Assembly (NCBI GenBank): GCA_903913915.1
Contig: CAIWNE010000094.1
Coordinates: 62,001 to 126,000 of the forward strand
Length of the DNA stretch: 64,000 bases
Direction: 5' to 3'
DNA from: an uncultured Opitutia bacterium
Lineage (GTDB): Bacteria; Verrucomicrobiota; Verrucomicrobiia; Opitutales; UBA953
Below are positions 56,060 to 64,000 of the stretch, piece after piece. A program made the translations under genes and the position numbers. Position 1 is the stretch's first letter; each line of letters opens with the position of its first letter. Below the pieces are notes generated by a model that was not told the DNA's origin, searched no databases, and was given only the letters and a program-made list of their open reading frames with translations.

Positions 56060-59000
56060 ATGCGTCTCAGCGGATCTATTTCATTGGCGCTCTTCCTGGC
56101 ATCGCGCGCTTTGTCGGCTGACGCCATCGTGGATTTCAATCGCGAGGTGCGCCCCATCCTGTCGGATCGTTGTTACGGTTGCCATGGACCCGACGCGAAC
56201 AAAGGACGAAAGGCCGGGCTGCGGCTGGACGAACTCGCGGGCGCGACGAAGAAGCTCAAGAGCGGGGATGTCGCGATCGTCCCGGGCGACCTCGGGAAGA
56301 GCGTGATGGCCAAGCGTATCGCCTCCAACGACCCCGAAGAGATCATGCCGCCGCCTGAGCTGCATCGACCTCTCTCGGGCGTTGAAAAAGACATCCTTAA
56401 CCGTTGGATCAAGCAGGGTGCGAAGTATGACCCGCATTGGGCATTCGTCACCCCGCGCGCCTATCCGGCGCCCGCCATGGCCGACGCAGGATGGGTGAAG
56501 GATCCGCTCGACGCCTTCATCTTCGCCAAGGCCTCGCAGGCGGGGCTCAGGCCTACCGCGGCAGCCGACCGCACCACCCTGCTAAGACGCGTCTCCTTCG
56601 CGCTGAACGGGCTGCCTCCGACCAACGCGGAGGTCGATGCCTTCCTCGCGGACAAGTCTAAGGACGCATACGAGAAGCGCGTCGACGCCATGCTCGCCTC
56701 TCCGCGCTTCGGAGAGCACCTGGCTGTCGGGTGGATGGATCTTTCCCGCTACGCCGACACCTGGGGTTACACCGGGGACAAGCCGATGTTCGCCTGGCCT
56801 TGGCGCGACTGGGTGCTGAAGGCCTTCAATGACAACAAGCCCTACGACCAGTTCCTGACCGAGCAGCTGGCAGGCGACCTGCTGCCTGACCCTACGCAAG
56901 ACCAGCGGGTGGCCACGGCTTACAATCGCCTTCATCGCATGACCTTCGAAGGGGGGTCGATCGCCGAGGAGTTCCGCCAGGATGGCATCAACGACCGCGT
57001 CATCACGGCCAGCTACGGCTTCATGGGACTGACCATGGAATGCTCGCGATGCCATGACCATAAGTACGACCCGATCTCGCAGCACGACTACTACTCGATG
57101 GCGGCGATGTTCGGTGACCAGGACGAGAACGGCCTGCTGTCCTATCACGGCGAAGTTCCTCCGCCCTTCGTGCGTCTTTATAAATCCGAAGCCGACCGAC
57201 GGATGGAGAAGACCCTGCAGGCCGCGGTCAGCGAGGCCGAAAATGCCCTGGCCAAGGTTCCGCCGGCCCAAGCAGGTTCGACCATGACGGTGCCTGCGCC
57301 GGCCGCCCACTTCCCGCTGGATGCCTTCACCAAGACCGGAGTCGACGACGCGGTCGCCGCCCGCAAGCCGGCCAAGTTCGAACGTCGGGGCTCGCCGGAA
57401 GACCTCCAGCTCGTTCCCGGCGTGAAGGGGAATGCGGTGAAGTTCGACGGCGATGCGGGCTTGATCCTTCCGGAGTTCAGGCAGCTCGGTCGTTTCGACG
57501 CTTTCACCTTCTCCGCCTTCCTGCGCCTGGGCGAGAAGAACGCCCGAGCCACGGTCGTCCATTCCACCGGCTTCTACACCGGAGACGGCGATGCCACGGG
57601 AGTCGAACTGCTCGTCGACCACGGAAAGCTTCGCTGGAGCATGATCCACCTGTGGCCTAACAGCGCCGCATCCGTCGAGACCGACGCCGAACTGCCGGTC
57701 GGAACATGGCAACGCGTGACCGTCACCTACGACGGCTCCTCGAAGGCCGCCGGTCTTCACGTCTATCTCGACGGCCGTGAAGCGAAGACGACCGTCGTCC
57801 GCGACACATTGCACGCGAAACCGCGGGACAACTCGCTCGAGATCGGCTCACGTTCACGCGACGCCGGCTTTCGCAATGGTTCCCTCGACGAAATCCAGCT
57901 CTGGCGGACGGCCCTGACGGCCGCCGAAGTGGCGACGCTCCACGGCATCGACATCTCTACCCTGCCCCCCTCCGCCTTGGCCGAGCATGCTCGCCTTCGC
58001 GCCGATCCTGCCTACGCCCAGGCTTGGGCCCGCCTGCAGGATGCCCGGAGAGCCCTGGCCGCGCATCAGGAATCGTCTCCGGCGCTGTTCGCGATGGAGC
58101 ACTCCGACCTGGCTCCGAAGAGCTACGTGCTGACCCGCGGCGAATACGATAAGCCCGACCTCTCCAAGCCATGTGAACCCGGGGTGCCGACCCGTATCCA
58201 CCCTTGGGATGAGTCCCTGCCGAAGAACCGTCTGGGGCTGGCCAGGTGGCTTACGGATCCGAAACACCCGCTCACCTCGCGCGTGATCGTCAACCGACTC
58301 TGGGCTCAGGTCTTTGGTGCGGGGCTCGTCGCGACCAGCGAAAACCTGGGCATGCAGGGAGACCTGCCTTCCCATCCGGAGCTTCTTGATACGTTGGCCG
58401 TGGATTTCGTGCGAAGCGGATGGAATACCAAGGCGATGCTTCGCCGTTTCGTCCTGAGTTCCACGTTCCGACAGTCATCGACGCCGACGGCCGAGGCGCG
58501 CGAAAAGGATCCTTCGAACAAGTTGCTCGCGCGAGGTCCGGTCCTGCGACTCACGGCCGAGATGGTCCGCGACCAGGCCCTGCTCGCCGCTGGCACGCTC
58601 GTCGAGAAAGTGGGCGGGGAAAGCGTCCAGGAATCAGCGAACCGTCGCAGCCTCTATACCTACCGGAAGCGGACCGCCCCACCTGACAACATGCTGATTT
58701 TCGACGCAGGCTCGCGGGAAGTATGCCAACCTAAGCGCCTGAACACGAACACGCCCCTCCAGGCGTTGGTGCTTTTGAATAACCCTGGCTTCGTCGAAGC
58801 CGCCAAAAGCCTCGCCATCAAGGCAAGCAAAGCCTCGTCCGACCCTTCGACCCAGATCGTCGCAGCCTTCCGTCATGTGTGCACGCGCGAGCCGCGTCCG
58901 TCCGAGCTCTCCGCCCTGAAGGAACTCTATGCGAACCAGAAGGCCGAACCTCCGCAGTTCGCTCCGCCGGCGCAACCTGCTTCGAAGACGGATGCCAAGC

Positions 59001-59140
59001 CTGACCCGAAGACCCAGAAGAAGCCGGCATCCGAGACTACGCCGGCTCTTCCGAAGATGCCCGCCGACCCTTCCCTCGCCGCACTCACCCTTGTCTGCTC
59101 GACGATCCTGGCGAGCGACGCCGCCGTCACCTCCCGCTGA
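56060..59140 (+). CDS. Secreted PSD1/DUF1549 protein with planctomycete cytochrome c and LamG domains
   Basis: 1026 aa from ATG 56060, which begins the signal peptide 'SISLALFLASRALSADA'. Domain order: PSCyt1 cytochrome-like module with 'LSDRCYGCHGPDANKG' (about 35-95); DUF1549/PSCyt2 (about 145-350) with 'WMDLSRYADTWGY' and the metal-like 'MECSRCHDHKYDPIS'; a concanavalin-A/LamG domain (about 450-640, 'GSLDEIQLWRTALTAAEV'); DUF1553/PSD1 (about 720-985) with 'RLWAQVFGAGLVATSENLG' and 'LNTNTPLQALVLLNNP'; then a Lys/Pro/Ala-rich linker. Function is unknown; these proteins accompany DUF1501 proteins and are common in polymer-degrading PVC bacteria. Confidence 0.9.
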   Translation: MRLSGSISLALFLASRALSADAIVDFNREVRPILSDRCYGCHGPDANKGRKAGLRLDELAGATKKLKSGDVAIVPGDLGKSVMAKRIASNDPEEIMPPPELHRPLSGVEKDILNRWIKQGAKYDPHWAFVTPRAYPAPAMADAGWVKDPLDAFIFAKASQAGLRPTAAADRTTLLRRVSFALNGLPPTNAEVDAFLADKSKDAYEKRVDAMLASPRFGEHLAVGWMDLSRYADTWGYTGDKPMFAWPWRDWVLKAFNDNKPYDQFLTEQLAGDLLPDPTQDQRVATAYNRLHRMTFEGGSIAEEFRQDGINDRVITASYGFMGLTMECSRCHDHKYDPISQHDYYSMAAMFGDQDENGLLSYHGEVPPPFVRLYKSEADRRMEKTLQAAVSEAENALAKVPPAQAGSTMTVPAPAAHFPLDAFTKTGVDDAVAARKPAKFERRGSPEDLQLVPGVKGNAVKFDGDAGLILPEFRQLGRFDAFTFSAFLRLGEKNARATVVHSTGFYTGDGDATGVELLVDHGKLRWSMIHLWPNSAASVETDAELPVGTWQRVTVTYDGSSKAAGLHVYLDGREAKTTVVRDTLHAKPRDNSLEIGSRSRDAGFRNGSLDEIQLWRTALTAAEVATLHGIDISTLPPSALAEHARLRADPAYAQAWARLQDARRALAAHQESSPALFAMEHSDLAPKSYVLTRGEYDKPDLSKPCEPGVPTRIHPWDESLPKNRLGLARWLTDPKHPLTSRVIVNRLWAQVFGAGLVATSENLGMQGDLPSHPELLDTLAVDFVRSGWNTKAMLRRFVLSSTFRQSSTPTAEAREKDPSNKLLARGPVLRLTAEMVRDQALLAAGTLVEKVGGESVQESANRRSLYTYRKRTAPPDNMLIFDAGSREVCQPKRLNTNTPLQALVLLNNPGFVEAAKSLAIKASKASSDPSTQIVAAFRHVCTREPRPSELSALKELYANQKAEPPQFAPPAQPASKTDAKPDPKTQKKPASETTPALPKMPADPSLAALTLVCSTILASDAAVTSR

Positions 59141-59142
59141 AC

Positions 59143-60579
<1,437 letters not shown>

Positions 60580-60608
60580 GCGGCCAGGCTGAGTCACTGG
60601 TGGAACCG

Positions 60609-61925
60609 ATGTCCATCGCCACGCAGGCACTTGCTTCCGCCGTCGCTTCACGGTCTTTCCGGTTCTACCTGTCCGCGATCGTCCTGGGCACGCTGGCCAT
60701 CCAGATCCAGAACGTGGCCGTCGCCTGGCAGGTCTTCCGGCTGACCAAGGACGAGGGCGCCAACGCGGCGTTGGCGCTCGGTGCCATCGGGCTGGCGGAA
60801 GTTATCCCGTTCGTCTGCGCGGTGCTCTTCGCGGGCCATGTCGCCGACACGAACAACCGCCGTCGCATCGCCATCGGGGCGCTCATGGCGATGATGACTC
60901 TGGGCCTGTCCCTTTTCCTGCCGCAGTTCCTGACCGCCCGTTGGGCCCAACTTTCGGTCATCTACGGAGTGATCGTCCTCGGGGGGCTGGCTCGCAGCTT
61001 CCTCACCACCGCTCGCCAGGCGCTCATCGCCGAGATTCTTCCGCGCGAGCTCATCCCCGGCGGCGTCCGCTGGCGGAATACGCTGTTCGAGCTGGCCTGC
61101 GTCATCGGTCCGGGTCTGGCCGGCCTGATGGTCTGGCTCGGCGAGAAGAACGGCCTGACGCATGCCGAGAACGTCGCGTATGCCGCGACGGCCCTCTGCT
61201 TCGCCGCTTCCTTGGCCTTGACGTTCGCCCTGCGGACCACGCAGACGCTGCAGACGCGTCGCCCGGAACCGGTCTTCACGAGCCTCCGTCACGGCATCGA
61301 TTTCATGCTGAGCCAGCGCATCATGCTCGGCGCGTTCACGATGGACCTCTTCGCGGTGCTGCTTGGGGGCGCCGTGGCCTTGCTGCCGATCTTCGCCGAC
61401 ATACTCCACGTCGGCGCCTTCGGCTTCGGCATGCTCCGGGCCGCATCCTCGGTCGGCGCCGTGCTGATGTCGCTTTACCTCATCATCCGACCGCCGCTCG
61501 AAAACGCGGGACGTTCGCTGTACGGCTCTTTCGCGGTCTTCGGACTCAGCACCATCGGCTTCGCTCTCTCCGTCGCCATGACCTCGGCCTTGGGTCTCGG
61601 ACTGCAGGCGGCCTTCGTCCTGTCGTTCTGCTTCCTCCTGGTCGCCGGAGCGGCCGACGCGGTCAACGTCATCATCCGTCAGACCATCCTGCAGACCAGC
61701 GTCCCGCCCGAGATGATGGGACGCGTCTCGGCGGTGACGGCGGTCTTCATCGGCTGTTCCAACGAACTGGGCATGGCCGAGTCCGGACTGGCCGCCCGAC
61801 TGATGGGCACGGTCAACTCGGTCGTGTTCGGAGGGGTGGCGACCTTCGGCGTGATGGGCCTGACGCACTGGAAATTCCCCGAGATCTGGAAGCTGAAGAA
61901 AGTCGGCCAGGAGCCCGTTTCCTGA
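60609..61925 (+). CDS. MFS transporter (EntS/MFS_3-type exporter)
   Basis: The 438-aa inner-membrane protein has about 12 helices. 'NVAVAWQVFRLTKDEGANAA', 'VLFAGHVADTNNRRRIAIGA' (MFS motif A, GxxADxxxRR) and 'RQALIAEILPRELIPGGVRW' match the MFS_3/EntS group of siderophore and drug exporters. The substrate is unknown. GTG 60600 is an in-frame alternative three codons upstream. It lies 29 nt after the DUF1501 gene. Confidence 0.88.
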   Translation: MSIATQALASAVASRSFRFYLSAIVLGTLAIQIQNVAVAWQVFRLTKDEGANAALALGAIGLAEVIPFVCAVLFAGHVADTNNRRRIAIGALMAMMTLGLSLFLPQFLTARWAQLSVIYGVIVLGGLARSFLTTARQALIAEILPRELIPGGVRWRNTLFELACVIGPGLAGLMVWLGEKNGLTHAENVAYAATALCFAASLALTFALRTTQTLQTRRPEPVFTSLRHGIDFMLSQRIMLGAFTMDLFAVLLGGAVALLPIFADILHVGAFGFGMLRAASSVGAVLMSLYLIIRPPLENAGRSLYGSFAVFGLSTIGFALSVAMTSALGLGLQAAFVLSFCFLLVAGAADAVNVIIRQTILQTSVPPEMMGRVSAVTAVFIGCSNELGMAESGLAARLMGTVNSVVFGGVATFGVMGLTHWKFPEIWKLKKVGQEPVS

Positions 61926-61953
61926 CCCGCTTGGGCTTGTGTCGGTCGGCCTT

Positions 61954-61974
61954 GGTGTTTCATATCGAAACACC
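61954..61974. promoter_or_regulatory. 8-bp-arm palindromic operator candidate upstream of the esterase gene
   Basis: GGTGTTTC-N5-GAAACACC forms a perfect 8-bp inverted repeat with an ATATC centre, ending 3 nt before ATG 61978. TTGTGT at 61938 with TCATAT 17 nt further would be a promoter whose -10 lies within the palindrome, so binding would repress. The symmetric spacing fits a dimeric repressor. Confidence 0.5.
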
Positions 61975-61977
61975 CCC

Positions 61978-62913
61978 ATGAAGCTCCTCCGCCTCCTCCC
62001 CTGCCTGCTTGCCGTCAGCCTGCTCGACGCCGAACCCAAGAAGCCTGACTACGACTCACAGTACGTCCTCGGCCCGGACTCCCAGGAGAAAGAAGGCGTC
62101 CCCAAGGGCACGGTCACGGAATACGAGATGGCCGACTCGAAGGCCTTCCCTGGCTTCGGACGAAAGTGGGCGCTCTACGTGCCGAAGCAGTACGACCCGA
62201 GCAAGGAAGCCTGCCTGATGGTCTTCCAGGACGGTCTCGGCTACGCCGCCGCCAAGGGCCAGTGGCGCGTGCCGACGGTTTTCGATAACCTCATTGCCCA
62301 AGGCAAGATGCCGGTGACGGTCGCCCTCTTCATCAACCCTGGCTTCATCCCGGATCCCAAGAGGCCGAACGCCAAGGACGCCAAGGGCAAGCCTCTCGGC
62401 AAATCCAACCGCTCGTTCGAATACGACAGCGTGACCGACCTCTACCCGAAGTTCCTCGTCGAAGAGATGATCCCGCTCGCAGAATCCAAGGGCGTGAAGA
62501 TCTCCAAGGACCCCCTTCGCCGTGGCATCGCCGGCTCATCCTCGGGAGGCATCTGCGCCTTCAACGCCGCCTGGCAGCGTCCGGAGTCCTTCAGCAAGGT
62601 CTTCACGACCATCGGCAGTTTCACCAACATCCGCGGCGTGCTCAGCAAGGGCGCCGAAAAAGGCGGCAACCTCTACCCTCAGATGATCATGGACTCCCCG
62701 AAGAAGAATATCCGCATCTTCTCGCAGGACGGCTCACATGACCTGACCAACGAGTTCGGCGTCTGGCCGGAAGCCAACAAAGCGATGGCCGAAGCCTGGA
62801 AGGCCAAGGGCTACGACTATCAGTTCATCCTCGGAGAAGGCACGCACAACGGACGCCACGGCGCCCAGCTCCTCCCCGAAGCGATGACCTGGCTCTGGCG
62901 CGACGTCCGCTAA
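61978..62913 (+). CDS. Secreted esterase, CE1/enterochelin-esterase-like
   Basis: This 311-aa alpha/beta-hydrolase has a short signal peptide 'LLRLLPCLLAVSLLDA'. 'ALYVPKQYDPSKEACLMVFQ' and the nucleophile elbow 'RRGIAGSSSGGICAFNAAW' mark the esterase D family; acid and base are likely in 'SQDGSHDLTN' and 'LGEGTHNGRHG'. It could deacylate polysaccharides or other esters (inference). It leads a three-gene run with the DUF1080 and DUF6428 genes. Confidence 0.88.
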   Translation: MKLLRLLPCLLAVSLLDAEPKKPDYDSQYVLGPDSQEKEGVPKGTVTEYEMADSKAFPGFGRKWALYVPKQYDPSKEACLMVFQDGLGYAAAKGQWRVPTVFDNLIAQGKMPVTVALFINPGFIPDPKRPNAKDAKGKPLGKSNRSFEYDSVTDLYPKFLVEEMIPLAESKGVKISKDPLRRGIAGSSSGGICAFNAAWQRPESFSKVFTTIGSFTNIRGVLSKGAEKGGNLYPQMIMDSPKKNIRIFSQDGSHDLTNEFGVWPEANKAMAEAWKAKGYDYQFILGEGTHNGRHGAQLLPEAMTWLWRDVR

Positions 62914-62917
62914 GCCG

Positions 62918-63775
62918 ATGCGCCTGCCGCTGCTCGTCCTCGGCTGCTTCGGCGCCCTCGCCGGGGCGGCGGAGCCGTCTTTCCAGCCCTTGCTGGACCC
63001 TCAGCTGACCCAGTGGGAGAAGTGGCTCGGCCCGGTCCATCGTGCCTACGACGTTCCCGGCTACGTCCGCGGAGCCAAGCCTAAGGACGACCCGGTGCTC
63101 GGCCTGAACAACGATCCGCTCAAGGTCTTCACGACCCGCCAGCTAGACGGAGAGACGGTGCTGCACATCACGGGTCAGGTCTTCGGCGCGCTCACGACGC
63201 TCAAGTCCTACGACAACTTCCACCTCCGCACCGAACAGCGCTGGGGCGACCGACGCTGGGAACCGCGCACGCAGACGGTCCGGGACAACGGCATCCTGAT
63301 CTTCTGCGTCGGTGAACACGGCGCCCAGGCTAAGTTCTGGAAACGCAGCCAGGAACTCCAGGTGCAGGAGGGCGACATCGGGGACTATTGGCCGCTCGCC
63401 GGGGCGATGGCCGACATCCCCTACCGCACCGGCGACCCGGTCAGGAAGCGCGCCTACGATCCCGCGGCCAAGCCGATCGCGGCCGACAACCGCGTCTGGC
63501 ATGGCACCGATTATCACGAGAAGCCGTTCGGCGAATGGAACACCATCGAATGCTTCGCCCTCAACGGCGACGCGGTCTTCCGGCTCAACGGTAAGACGGT
63601 CAACGTGATCCTCAACTCCCGCTATCGCGAGAAAGGCTCGACGGTGGACGTTCCGCTCAAGTCCGGCCAGATCCAGGTCCAATCCGAGGCGGCCGAGTGC
63701 GAATACCGTCGCCTTGAGATCCGTCCGCTGACGGCCTGGCCCGCCGTCGTGGCCAAGGACCTTCCTTCCCGATGA
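62918..63775 (+). CDS. DUF1080 family secreted protein (3-keto-disaccharide hydrolase-like)
   Basis: The 285-aa protein has a signal peptide 'LPLLVLGCFGALAGAAEP' and a LamG-like jelly roll with 'LTTLKSYDNFHLRTEQRWG', 'RDNGILIFCVGEHGAQAKFW', 'EWNTIECFALNGDAVFRLNG' and 'GQIQVQSEAAECEYRRLEI', the DUF1080 signature set. Some members hydrolyse 3-keto-sugars, others are binding proteins. It starts 4 nt after the esterase. Confidence 0.88.
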   Translation: MRLPLLVLGCFGALAGAAEPSFQPLLDPQLTQWEKWLGPVHRAYDVPGYVRGAKPKDDPVLGLNNDPLKVFTTRQLDGETVLHITGQVFGALTTLKSYDNFHLRTEQRWGDRRWEPRTQTVRDNGILIFCVGEHGAQAKFWKRSQELQVQEGDIGDYWPLAGAMADIPYRTGDPVRKRAYDPAAKPIAADNRVWHGTDYHEKPFGEWNTIECFALNGDAVFRLNGKTVNVILNSRYREKGSTVDVPLKSGQIQVQSEAAECEYRRLEIRPLTAWPAVVAKDLPSR

Positions 63776-64000
63776 AACCATCCCCCATCCCCCTCTCGCT
63801 TCAGCTGCTCGTGGAAGCCCTGAACAAGGCGGACGGGAAGAACGTTCGCTTCGAGCTTCCTACCGCGACGCTCCTCAGCCCGCATGTCCACGTGACGGAG
63901 GTAGCCCGCATCGACAAGAAGTTCGTCGATTGCGGAGGGACGTTGCGCACGGACTCGAGCTGTCGCCTCCAAGTCCATCAGGCCGACGATACGGAGCACC
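63772..64000 (+). CDS. DUF6428-like protein (3' end cut by window edge)
   Basis: 76 codons are visible, starting at ATG 63772, which overlaps the DUF1080 stop as ATGA. It is not in the ORF track because it runs off the window. 'LVEALNKADGKNVRFELPTA', 'LLSPHVHVTEVARIDKKFVD' and 'CGGTLRTDSSCRLQV' match the small DUF6428 family, whose HxHxTE and DCGG motifs suggest metal binding. Function unknown. Confidence 0.75.
   Translation, partial: MKPSPIPLSLQLLVEALNKADGKNVRFELPTATLLSPHVHVTEVARIDKKFVDCGGTLRTDSSCRLQVHQADDTEH

Overview
The window is GC-rich, densely coded, and reads as a chromosomal segment of a Verrucomicrobiota bacterium, most likely class Opitutia. The lineage call rests on gene families. 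These are a PVC-type HEAT-repeat/CxxCH haem protein, a PSD1 (DUF1549/DUF1553) protein with a planctomycete cytochrome domain followed by a Tat-exported DUF1501 protein, a Minf_1886-family protein, a DUF1080 protein, and the reduced 'alternative' GlmU type. I see no transposase, integrase, phage gene, CRISPR array, rRNA or plasmid function. Two tRNA genes are present.

Layout. 0-15 kb: housekeeping genes in short convergent and divergent blocks (Rsm22-like methyltransferase, recR, ybaB; DUF971; PhoH; mutS; lipoate/octanoyl transferase and RmlD-like reductase; hisC and Minf_1886; a HAD-DciA fusion; panE-nadB; CNNM transporter). 14.7-21.4 kb: hisF, dtd, menF and metG, then two genes of unknown function. 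21-27 kb: a secreted S9 peptidase and a secreted PVC haem protein. 27-35 kb: a deoxysugar operon, read right to left: DeoR regulator, class II aldolase, rhamnulokinase, aldolase/lactaldehyde-dehydrogenase fusion (RhaEW type), lutA, lutB, lutC. It would take rhamnulose (or fuculose) to dihydroxyacetone phosphate plus L-lactate and then pyruvate. No isomerase, transporter or microcompartment shell gene is present. 35-42.6 kb: AmiD-like amidase, murJ, hisS, HU, yicC, trpB, uppP. 42.6-51 kb: a Tat-exported Gfo/Idh/MocA oxidoreductase, the elongasome operon mreB-mreC-mreD-mrdA, an L,D-transpeptidase, asd and an rlmB-like gene. 51 kb: two tRNA-Lys genes (UUU, CUU) and a double zinc-knuckle protein. 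51.7-56 kb: an amino-sugar operon glmM, alt-glmU-like (frameshifted), glmS, possibly led by a 62-aa membrane peptide. 56-64 kb: a co-directional run coding for secreted PVC proteins and an MFS exporter, ending in a truncated DUF6428 gene.

Themes. Cell-wall synthesis is unusually concentrated: UDP-GlcNAc precursors (glm), flippase (murJ), lipid-carrier recycling (uppP), elongasome (mre/mrdA), remodelling (amidase, L,D-transpeptidase) and the diaminopimelate branch (asd). The regulatory layout is notable. Several start codons sit 34-39 nt downstream of a TTGCC box with a -10-like hexamer between them, which implies leaderless or nearly leaderless mRNAs. Several convergent gene pairs share a single palindromic stop (CTAG or TTAA). 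I found no unmistakable new defence or mobile system. The strongest oddities are the HAD-DciA fusion, the frameshifted mini-GlmU in the glm operon, the compartment-free rhamnose-to-pyruvate operon, and the recurrent TTGCC promoter architecture.
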